This document shows, piece after piece, positions 54,148 through 64,000 of a DNA stretch of 64,000 nucleotides. Source of the stretch: Typha latifolia (lineage: Eukaryota > Streptophyta > Magnoliopsida > Poales > Typhaceae); contig CM034107.1 in NCBI GenBank assembly GCA_019914945.1, forward strand, positions 3,410,001-3,474,000, in the 5' to 3' direction. A model generated the notes under the pieces. That model had not been told where the DNA came from, did no database searches, and was given only the letters and a program-made list of their open reading frames with translations. How positions within the stretch are numbered: the first letter of the stretch is position 1; each line of letters starts with the position of its first letter. Both the position numbers and the translations under genes were made by a program.

Positions 54148-54390
54148 TAGGGATGGCAATGTCAAGTTCAACCTAAATTCGTGTCAAGTCAAATTAAGTT
54201 AGTTTAAATTTAAATCAATATGAAAATGACTCATTTATTAAATGAGTCCGATGGTTCACCGGTATAACCCATTTAATGGATGGCTTAAATAAATTAGGTT
54301 TAAAAATGTTTCATGGGTTATTTGAATCATATACTAGTTGACACGACCCGATCCATTTAACTCACATAAAATCATAAACTCAAACAAACT
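54148..54390. mobile_element. Possible hAT-type MITE remnant
   Basis: It starts TAGGGATGGCAATGTCAAG, a common plant hAT MITE terminus, and contains ATTTAATGGATGG and ACACGACCCGATCC motifs typical of that group. The right terminus and duplication were not found, so the end is approximate. Confidence 0.4.
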
Positions 54391-54646
54391 CGAGCTCAGA
54401 GAACAAGATGCTTGAGGAGCACAACATAACCCTTAAACCCACAACACATACACACTAAATAATATTTTACAAAGCAAAGTAGTTAGTCTTTAGAAAAAAT
54501 AAAAACTATGTCAAATCAAATCTTTTCTTTCCTACCCATTAGACTACATCATGTTTGGTTAGAAGAAAAGTACACACTATGGAGACTTCCTACTGAACAA
54601 AGAATTCATACAATCCTTTTGGTGCAACGAACCTTCCATGCAGGCT

Positions 54647-54680
<34 letters not shown>
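54647..54680. repeat. (TAG)n microsatellite
   Basis: About 11 uninterrupted TAG units, with a (TA)n run 40 bases downstream (54719-54740). Confidence 0.95.
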
Positions 54681-54740
54681 TGTTGATATGTGGCCCTCAA
54701 AGAACCCATTACAGTACTCATATATATATATATATATATG

Positions 54741-56409
54741 CTTGGATTCAAAGCAAGAAATGGATTCGTACAGAAGGTGACATCTTTGTTTGATCCAAGC
54801 AAGTCGAACCCAATCATTTTAGACTCCAAATTAATCACTGGATTTTTCTTTGTAACTTGTCGTCCAATAGGTCAAAGTTTGTGGGAGTAAGTAGAGAGCG
54901 TACGACCCTACTCACAGTAATGATCAAGACATTCTCTCAGTTGGCTAGCTTTGAGTTGACATGAGAAAGAGTCATTTTCATATTATATGTAGAGAGAGAG
55001 AGAAATTTGGGATTGTAAAAAGGATAATTACACTTAGATATTTTAAAATAGAGGTTTATTTTTGTATATATAATTATTATAAAGAACTTTTAATATATCA
55101 TTATTGTCATTGCTACATTCTTTCAAAATATTATAATTATTGTTAAAATTTTAAGTCAAGTCTTGTTTGGTATGAGACTAAGCCCGAACTCGATTAGTTA
55201 ATATTATTTTTTAATTTAAATTTTTTAAAAACAAAATTAATTGAATATAAAAAAAAAAAAAAGATGTTTGATTAGTTTAGAGATCCTTATATTCTTTCAA
55301 AATTACCATTATAATTATTATCTTTTAAAAGCATTCACGTAATATTTTTAGTAGATTGTTATTAAAATTAATAAAAATATATAAAAATATCTATCGTTAA
55401 TTTATATTTTAAGTAAAAAAATGATATTGTTTCTTAGAGCTTTTGAACTATTTTAAACAATCTAATCATGGACTGAATGATTTTCTTAATCTAGATTTAG
55501 TTTTAATAGTGATTAATTAGATTTAACTAACAAAATTGTATTTTTATAAAGTACAATGATATATCATTGGTAATTATAATTTGTAAGTCTTTATAAACTA
55601 TTATATTTATATATATATATATATAATCATATTTATTTTTCGTGTGACATTAACATTTATAATTAGTGTAAATCTTTGGCGTTTCCTACATTTGTTTTTT
55701 TTTGACACATTAATTTGTCTAGTTGTGTAAAATTCGTTGATGTGACTGTCAGCATAATTAATTTTAGATGCTTACGAGGATTGCAAGAAATTATAATTTT
55801 AGGTATAAATAACTTATTATAAAAAGCTTATCCTAATGTAAGGCAAATTATAATACACTTACTTAACTTCGAGATAAGTTTTTATGAATCCCAAGATTTA
55901 ATTCTTCAATTACCAACTTTGGCAAATTAAACTCAAGTTTTTTTTTTTTTTTCAATCCATTTGATGTCTCATTCTTACCTACATATAATAAGACATCAAT
56001 TCCTTGGTCTCGTACATATAAAAAATTTCTTGTACAATGGAAGGTGTGATTAATATTTATAAGGTTTAAGGTGCACATATATATTAATTAAGGGAGTTGT
56101 TTATTAGTACATAAAAATACTTAACGAGAGTTGGTGAACGACTTTTGCAAGTAAAACGATAATTGAAGCCTAGCTGGAAGATATTAATGAATTCTATAGT
56201 TGGCCAAACGACACGTATTATATATTTCACTACATCAATGATAGGTTTGGAGATTGTCGTTTGTTTTGGGAGTCAAAGGCGATACGTAGATGCATATGAT
56301 AGTCTACATGTTGCATGATTATTTTTGTAGGGTGATGTATCACACGTGTGGACTATACAAAACGATGGGAACTAATAGTGCATGGTTGGTAGTCGGTAGA
56401 TAATATGTG
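54741..56409. other. Gene-free AT-rich region
   Basis: Very AT-rich with homopolymer runs. Nothing is recognised. Confidence 0.5.
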
Positions 56410-56418
56410 TGTATTGAG

Positions 56419-56762
56419 GAGTTTTTATATATATATATATATATATTCTAAGTCTGTCTTTAATTTTTTTTTTGTTACATGTCTAATTCAATTTAAAACT
56501 TATATACGAAATTATGTGCGTTTTTTAAATCGTTGTCTCAGATAGTATTTTTTTTAAAAAATATTTATATAAAATAACTTTTTAATTCAACGATTTCCAT
56601 ATAAATTGCTGATTGAGAAAATAATTTATATAGAAGAAATTTTGAATATAAATCGTTTACTGGGACAACGATTTCAAAATGCACGTAGTCTTGTATATAA
56701 TTTTTCAAGTATACTAGACTCGAAAATAAGATTTCGGAATAGCTAGTTTGGTCAAAAACTTA
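56419..56762. mobile_element. Mutator-type MITE, copy B
   Basis: It starts GAGTTTTTATATAT and ends GGTCAAAAACTTA, related to copy A at 48531. It has a perfect 9-bp duplication TGTATTGAG (56410-56418 and 56763-56771). The interior is foldback, with AAATCGTTGTCTCAG on one arm and AAATCGTTGTCCCAG as the complement of the other. Confidence 0.82.
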
Positions 56763-56771
56763 TGTATTGAG

Positions 56772-59700
56772 TATGCTAGGGTTTTGGTATGTTGTCAAAT
56801 AGGTGAAGCATATTTATTGTGCACATCCTACTATCATGGTTGTGTTCAAAACCTATTGGTCTTATATAATGTATCTAAAATTATAGCTGCCAAATGCTAA
56901 TGATCAAGTTTCCAAATAATGTATCTATAAGATAAAGTTGTAACCTTTTGAGATTGGGCTCTTCCATTTAAGTTTATGGTTGGGCTTAGTATAAAAAAGG
57001 CCTATATAACTTTATATCAAGGCCCATTAATTTTTTCTCTTTTTTCCCCCCCTTTTGAGCTCATTGAGATTTGCATTGGACCTGGACCTGGGCACATTAA
57101 GCACTGCCTCTTTTCAAGGCTCATCATCTTTAAGATTTAATTCTAAGTCTCAAAATTGAGTTTAATATTAGGATAATATTAATTGTATCCTAATAATTAA
57201 TGTTGGTCGAGCTATTCGCCAAAGTGATGATCTCGCATCTTATCAATCTTCGATAGTTTGGCTCTCCATCTCATAATTATTCTAATCGATTACACACCTA
57301 ATGACACCTTGAATAATGTAATTTTAGGCTATAATTGTATATGGGAGAACTCTTGGGAGCAACTATGACATCTTTTTTGGGGGTCTCTGATTCCTTTGAA
57401 TCTCTTAGAAAAAAAAAAGAGTTGATCCTTGCTACCTTTGATCAACAATGTAGAGTAATTTTAATGTAAAAAAGAAATCTATTTGTTTTCTTAAGAATAA
57501 TTATAGATTATAGATTTTTGATCCGATATAACAATCTGGTATAAACTCAGGGATTTGCGTTTATATTCAAAAGATTGCAGGGATTGTTCGGATTATAAAT
57601 AGACCGGAGTTAATAATGACCAATTTGTCTAACTTATCCGTATTCATATTAAATCAAAAAATGGAACAAATACGTTTAACGAATAAAGTTATCGTCTCCA
57701 GATGTTGAATATTTATGTACTAAGAATTACTATCCTTTCTCCCTCTCATTCATTGACCTCCTCACTAGATACGATGCATCTTGGACGGAAGAATTCTAAA
57801 TAAATAGATCATGAAACGGTGGACCACGTAAGAGAGGTACATGCACTGGCTAGTGAAATATCTTACAGAACAGATGAAATTGTGTCGACTAACAAAGATT
57901 TTTCTTTCAAAAAAATTATTTAAAATTAAAACAAATTCCTCGTAAAAATGGGACCCACATCTCGAACTAAATTCCAATGCCTAACATAATCTATGTACAG
58001 GATCATGTTACCAAAGCGAGTGAAATCACCCCCAGGTACTAGTACAAGTTGGTCCTCATCTAATGGGAAGGAGAGAGACAATTGAATTCTTCCAGTTGTC
58101 TTCTGGGACTGAGTGCTTCAAGAGGAACATATCTTAGGGGGCCAGGGCCCATCACAAAACCAATGACATTAATTCCACTCACCAACCCAAACTTGTACTA
58201 CCTTTTAAACCATATATTATTATTATTATTATTATTATTATTATCGTTCTTATTGTTATTGTCTCTTCTACCAACAGTCAATCTGTGTGTCCTTGTTAGA
58301 GGGATCAAAATAAAACCAAGAGGAGTTTTATTAATTTACACCCTGCCTTTTGTCTCTTATTACCATTTTACTATATACTGATGAACGCCGGTGTGTGTGG
58401 TAGATACTAGATAGGGTGTTGATGGCAATGAGAGTAGAAGTTAGGGGTGTAAACTATAAAAATTCTTGCAGGGTGTGTATCATTTAACCACTATTGGTAT
58501 TGGATGGTCTTTTGGCCACATTTTTGGGACCACCACATGTACCTTTTTGTGAGAGTACTTATCCCGTTGCTTTTGCCATTCTTGGTTGGGTAATTCTACG
58601 AAAGATAATGGGGTAAAATGCATGGAGATTTTGACCATTTTATATTATTTTTTTATCGAAATGTGAAATAGTAGTCTAATTCACTGTAGTCATTAATAAA
58701 AATACTGATCAATTTAGTTTTTTTTATTATTAGGTATTTTTTTACCTTAACAGTTAAAAAGATTAAGTTAAAGAGATTTATATATATATATATATATAAT
58801 ATTGATCGATTAGATATATTTATTTAGTGATAAATTTAGGAGATAGTATATTTCGGTAAAACTAATTTGAAAGAAATTAAGAAAAAGTAGTTACTTGGAT
58901 GGATAGGGCCAAAAGGGGGATGCTTATTGCTAATGGAGGCCTAAACATCTCCTTTATCCTATTAAAAACAACACCTTGAAACAAATTAATTAATACACAA
59001 TGATGCTAATCAATGATCAGGAAGACATAGTAAGGAGTGATGGTTATATAATGGAAGAATGGGTGGATAGTTTTTTTATTCAAATAATGTTATTGGGCTA
59101 ATTAACTCTAGACTCTTGTATTATAACTTATCTTTACATAAACTTTCCTATTTTTAATTTTTCAATTTTTTATTTATTTTAAAATGTAGTAAAATAGTAT
59201 TTTTAATAAAATAGTGGGTAAAAGACAGGGCTAGGTGTAATTATCCCAAAATTATATGTTCTATTTTGTGGGCCATAAAGTTTTGTGGCATGAAGCTTTG
59301 GTCCCCACTTGAGTCAAAATGATGGTTGATAGTGTTGTTCAAAAGAAGATGATTATATGTGCACAGTCTCCGAGGAACAGCACTTTTCAACTTATGACAT
59401 GGCTATTTAATTACCCATCTCATACTTCCAATCATACCAGGCATGAATGGTGAAATAGTTGCAAAAGGAGAGAGATATATATATATATATATATATATAC
59501 TAATCAAATATGAAACAAAGTTTTTTTTAAATAATAGAGATAATTACTTACATATATAGTTTTTTTTAAAATCAAGAGATAATAGATATATAGTTCAATA
59601 CTTAAATTATGTAAATAGGAGCATTGGATTACTTTAATCGCTATATAGTGTGAATAATTTCAAGTCTTTTGAAAAATAAGATTTGTACTATTAGGTTTAC

Positions 59701-60842
59701 TTAATATGTTAAGCTTGTGTCATTTTGATGTGATCCATGCATGATTAAGGCACCTCACAAGGATATTGAATTTGATGTGTTTAACCAGCTTTTGGAGGAA
59801 TTCCTAGTTTCATGTTTAGGTCAGTTCGAACAACCTTATAATGTTGTAGTTTGAGAGAAATCTTATTCGATGCGTTTGAATATTAACAAACCGTTCGAAC
59901 TCCCAAATTGAACCCAGTCTAGCTTAGGTTATTTTAAAAGTTTATTTTGTTTAAGATTAGCATTTATATATGCGGAGAGTAGCCTAATCTAGAATATCAA
60001 TCAAGGAAGCATTATTAGTTTGCCTCTATCTTTATCCTTATCTCCTCCTATCCCCTTTATCTCACATTCTCGATTTCTCCTTCACATTCTCTCAAGCCTG
60101 CCGATGCTTCCTCCTTCCTCTTTGACTATCATATCCTTTAGACTCGTTGGGTCGGTGGCTCCCTTCTCCTGCCAATCGCACACTCACCATTACCAATCTA
60201 TTCACCATTATTACCACAAATATATTCCGGGATCGGTCCATATCAACTAATATTGCAACTACCATTCCTCAAATCAAATATCTACAATTAGAGCCATGAC
60301 GATAGGCATCACAAAAGGACATCAGCGATGATAGAAAGCAACAACCTTCGAGGAGACAGATCCTATCCCAACCTAGTAATGGAAACTATTTTAAATAATC
60401 TTTATGGGCTGCTAGAGCTTGTTGAGACGAAGACTAAGATACAAGCAACAATTCTATATGCAACAAGAGTCATGCAATTCTCCGGTCATCATCACTACCA
60501 CTTTAGTTATAAGTATATAGACTAATTCGAAGCTCCAGTGGAATTCTTTTGGACACAAGTAAATAATAATAGAAAAAAAGATTACCAGATCTCCAAGCAT
60601 TTAATGCAAGACGATATCCTTAAAAGTTGTGCAAAAGTTAATTTTGATATTTTCAAAGAAAAAATATTTAGGTAAAGCTGCAGAAGTAAATTAAAAATGG
60701 ATAGGGTAAAAAAAGAAAGTAAATAATATTGATTTACATTCAAAATATCTTGTATAATTTAAAGAAATTTCTCTACATAATAAGTTTTATTTTTCTATGG
60801 AATGTGAAAAAAAAAAAGAGAGTAAAAGATGAATATTGTTAC
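56772..60842. other. Gene-free region
   Basis: No supportable gene. An (ATT)n microsatellite lies at about 58214-58244, and (TA)n runs near 58782-58798 and 59477-59500. Short open frames at 58082 and 60020 have no recognisable homology. Confidence 0.5.
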
Positions 60843-61372
60843 CTGAAAGTACCAGAGTCTGCTCGGAACCTGAACTCCAGAGTCTAGTGGATGAATGTGT
60901 CAGAAAAGGATCCTGCAAATAGTAAATTTTCATGATATAATTTAATTGCATTAACGACTACTTCTATTATTTACTATTATATCTTTAACAGCGCTGGTAC
61001 TTACTACACTTTAAAAGACTGTTCTTATGTTTCATAGTATTCTTTATCCACATGCTGCTGCTCTCTTATCAAATATTACACTCGGCAAATGAATTTCAAA
61101 AGTATTACGTTTTTAAAAATCACTCCTGGATATAATAATTTTATCTAATAAAAATTACTAACTCATGGAGCGATGTGATAAAAATGTTGAATGTATCAAT
61201 CGCTAATAATGTACTCTATATAGTCCTAAAAATATCTAATCACTTATTCCGGTGGTTGAAGTGCTTCGGGCTCCATAGGATCATCTTATAGGAGACACTA
61301 GGTCTGCTTGGTTGAACTAGATTATTATTAGATTTTTTTTTTCAATAGTTGTAGTTTTAGGCTACAGTATTT

Positions 61373-61617
61373 GAACGATCGAAACCCGACGTTCAAATGC
61401 TACAGGGCTATCGGAGAATAAGTGCTCTTAGATTTTGATATTTGAAAGAGTGCCACCCGACGTTCGAATGCCACGGCTTCATCAAAGAATAAATGCTCTT
61501 AGGTTTGGTGTTCAGATGGCGGCAGCCTAATGTTCAAAAGTCAAAATATGCTGAATGCTCTTGAGTTATGGTATTCGAACAGCTGCCAATCGTCATTAGA
61601 ATGCCCGAGCCTAAGTG
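61373..61617. repeat. Degenerate tandem repeat, ~65-71 bp period
   Basis: Units start at about 61373, 61444, 61513 and 61577. Shared blocks are CCCGACGTTC(A/G)AATGC(T/C)AC and GAATAA(G/A)TGCTCTTAG. The third copy is more diverged and the fourth is shorter. Confidence 0.7.
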
Positions 61618-64000
61618 CAGTCAGTCCAATAGGGTTCGAACTCTCGACGCCGAGATCGTTGCGTTAGAGTTAATTTGAATTATTCTAAATATGTGAAAGA
61701 TGACCATTTTAGGATGAGAGAAGAATTTGACATGTCTATCGTCTTCTACCTCATCTCCCTCAACCTTCTCCTTCAATCCAAAGCCAATATTGTCAAGCCC
61801 ATTTTCTTCATTCTCGACCGTCGATCCCCCTACTCCAATAGGACATGTTATCTTCTCCTTCCTCCCTCCTCTCTCAAAGACTAGCTCTTTTCCCTTTCTT
61901 CTCATACAATGATCCTCCTTCTTCTTTAGAGCCAATCTTCTCCCCTTTCTTTCTTTTTAAATCACATATCTATCCTACGCTATTATCATCACTACTATCA
62001 TTTTTGCTCTGATCCAATAAACATCACCATCTCCATTAAATTCACTATCAAACTGCTACTATCATTTTTACAAATAAAATTACCTTAGTCCAATTCATAA
62101 CCATGGTCATTTTTCTGATCATAAAGTTATACATGTAAATATAGAAGGCAAAGTTAAAATTAAATAAAAAGACAACATTCGATATCGAATGTGTTTGAAA
62201 ACTTATATTTAGAAGTCGTTGAACTAAAAATAATTTATATAAAAATGTTTTGTTTTTTGAGTATTTAAATTTAAAAGTTGCTGAATGGGTCAGTGATTTT
62301 AAACGCATATAATCTAGTATTTAAGTTTTAAAATAAATTAGATATATTAAAAAAAATTAGGAACATACTTAAAATAATAAAAAAAAACTCCAATTTGTTG
62401 TACAAACAAAATGTGAGGTGGCAAAGCTTTCTATAACTTTTTCTTGGAAAGAAGTAGATTATCCTAATATTAATTGTATCCTTGATGGACTAAAAAGAGA
62501 AGCAAACTTAGAGAGAGGAAGGGAGAGAAAGGCAACTAAAGGAGGGGAAAGTGTGAGGGCATTAGATGCTTCCAACTCACTATCCCATCAAAATTGTTCG
62601 TTTCGTGAGAGGAAGAGTAGGAGGAGGAGAGTGGAAGGGGAGGGAAAACTTCACGGTGATGCTTGGATGGAAGTGCGCGAGTTGCCGAAAGTGAGCCCTG
62701 CGTCCTAACTACTATCCAGTCATTATATTGACTACATTACCCTCCATGTTCCAAATGTTTCGCAAATTAACCCCTACTCTTTTCCATAATCCCATTTGTG
62801 GTATAAGTTCTTTTTCCTATTTCCCTTACGTTTTAATTAAATAACCTAAAACACCCTATTTAGGGTGTATTTATTTTTATTATATCTGCTCGGGCGTTTT
62901 GGATGATTTAATGCAAAATATAGGGGTTAAATTACAACAAACAGTACAAAAATAAGGCGTAAAACACAATAAACGCATAAGCAAGGAGCCAAATGGAAAA
63001 AAGACGACTTATTTTAGTGAAGTGAATGTTATCGAAGTAAAGTTGCTGTATTTTTAAATATCATTAAAAGATAAAGAAGTTGAATTAAGATTAAGTAATA
63101 ATTGCGAGGAATATCAAATTGTCTACATGGTTGGAAATATATACAAAAGGCTAGATTTTTTATGCGATATTGTTCTTATTATATTTCTCTAGGAGATCTT
63201 GGTTCTTTATTAAGTTCTATTTGTTTCCTTATTTGTTAGATTCTGAAAGGAAGGGTTCATAATAATTAATTTTTCTTCATCTTTGTTGGTTGCCCTTGCT
63301 TCCTTATTTGCCTCTCTATCTTTTCCAATTCAAATCTATTCTTCCTATTTGAAATTCCAATTGAACTAGTTTAAGAGACCAGAAATAACAATGTAATTTC
63401 TACCAATTATTCTCGAAGGAAAATAATTGACAATTTTATATGATATCCTATGTGACAAGTTTATAATTAATTATATGGCGTAGTGTATAATCACAATCTT
63501 TTTTATGTACTATATTCAGAATTGTTTATCAATTTGCAAATTGATTTTTTCTTTTTGGAAAGAATTAGGAGCATGGTATGTCATGCCCTGTCTAAGAGCA
63601 TCTACGGGTTTAAACTATGTTATAGCTAAGTTAGACTCGTGGGACACTATGATATATAGACGAAACTCAAATTTATCCATTGCTGGACTGTTACACTGGT
63701 AAAGACAAAATGAGCAAATAACAACTGCTTTTGTGAATTTTTTAGAGCAACCAGAAGCCCTATTTGCGGTATTAACTAGCTAAGTTAACCAATAAGACCT
63801 TAGTTTGATCATAAAAGGAAGGAAAAATGAAGCTTCCTTCTTAAAAATTTTGGGGGCTTCTAGTCTCTTAGCATTCATTTTTTTTAATTACATCTGTCTT
63901 TCCTCTCCTCTGCCTCCTCTGTATAAAATTTTAAAATCTCAAGTAAGTAAGTATTGGATTACTCTTATCAATCACTTAGAAATCAAATATAAAGAAATCT
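61618..64000. other. Gene-free region to window end
   Basis: A slightly GC-richer stretch at 62500-62710 has an open frame without recognisable homology. The segment 62160-62400 resembles the interior of the Mutator-type MITEs. Nothing else is recognised. Confidence 0.45.

Noticed and set aside
58082..58381. 99-codon open frame including an (ATT)n-encoded Leu run
   Set aside because: The frame is extended by a microsatellite, with no recognisable homology.
61633..61643. GGTTCGAACTC, like a tRNA B box
   Set aside because: No A box at the right distance and no cloverleaf, so neither a tRNA nor a clear SINE.
62418..62708. 96-codon open frame, GC-richer than its surroundings
   Set aside because: Low-complexity Arg/Glu-rich translation, no recognisable domain and no splice context; not supported as a gene.

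Overview
This window is plant nuclear DNA. It shows long multi-exon genes with GT-AG introns, organelle-targeted and signalling proteins found only in plants, very AT-rich introns and spacers, and many small transposon relics. First exons are strongly GC-rich (about 3-968, 7588-8095, 27457-27956, 31095-31540) next to AT-rich downstream exons. That 5' GC gradient is typical of monocots. The long introns and generally AT-rich spacers would fit a non-grass monocot, but that part is inference.

Six protein-coding genes can be assembled exon by exon, with reading phase checked at every junction. (1) The 3' part of PTAC2, a plastid PPR-SMR protein (+, 3-6013). (2) A mitochondrial uS5 (S5) ribosomal protein (+, 7588-14518, 505 aa). 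(3) An EBS-type BAH-PHD histone reader (-, 27956-17286, 215 aa, with introns of 6.2 and 3.7 kb). (4) A PRA1.H prenylated-Rab-acceptor family protein (+, 31095-36897, 255 aa). (5) A STRUBBELIG-receptor-family LRR receptor kinase (+, 39186-45866, 16 exons, 722 aa). (6) A secreted GH9 endo-beta-1,4-glucanase (-, 50354-46773, 516 aa). uS5m/EBS and SRF/GH9 are convergent pairs; EBS/PRA1.H is divergent. These are independent housekeeping, developmental and cell-wall genes. Nothing suggests an operon or a joint pathway.

The rest is dominated by mobile-element debris. Several elements can be bounded by terminal inverted repeats and target-site duplications (TSDs). Three copies of a hAT-type MITE rich in GAGCCGAGC-like repeats sit in introns of three different genes. 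A 994-bp hAT-type element lies beside one of them. Two copies of a Mutator-type MITE carry 9-bp duplications. Two long-TIR foldback elements lie in EBS introns. A decayed Ty3/gypsy-type LTR is followed by a decayed tRNA-iMet primer-binding site. A LINE reverse-transcriptase fragment is also present. Between uS5m and EBS is a broken fragment of the endocytosis gene TPLATE, followed by a Helitron-like 3' hairpin, which suggests transposon gene capture.

The last 13.6 kb (50355-64000) holds no gene I can support: only repeats, microsatellites and unrecognised AT-rich sequence. I found no rRNA, tRNA or CRISPR array, and no convincing new multi-gene system. The most unusual items are the TPLATE capture, the intronic hAT MITE family, a GC-AG intron in the receptor kinase with its non-canonical catalytic motifs, and a tandem repeat carrying two perfect 12-bp hairpins.
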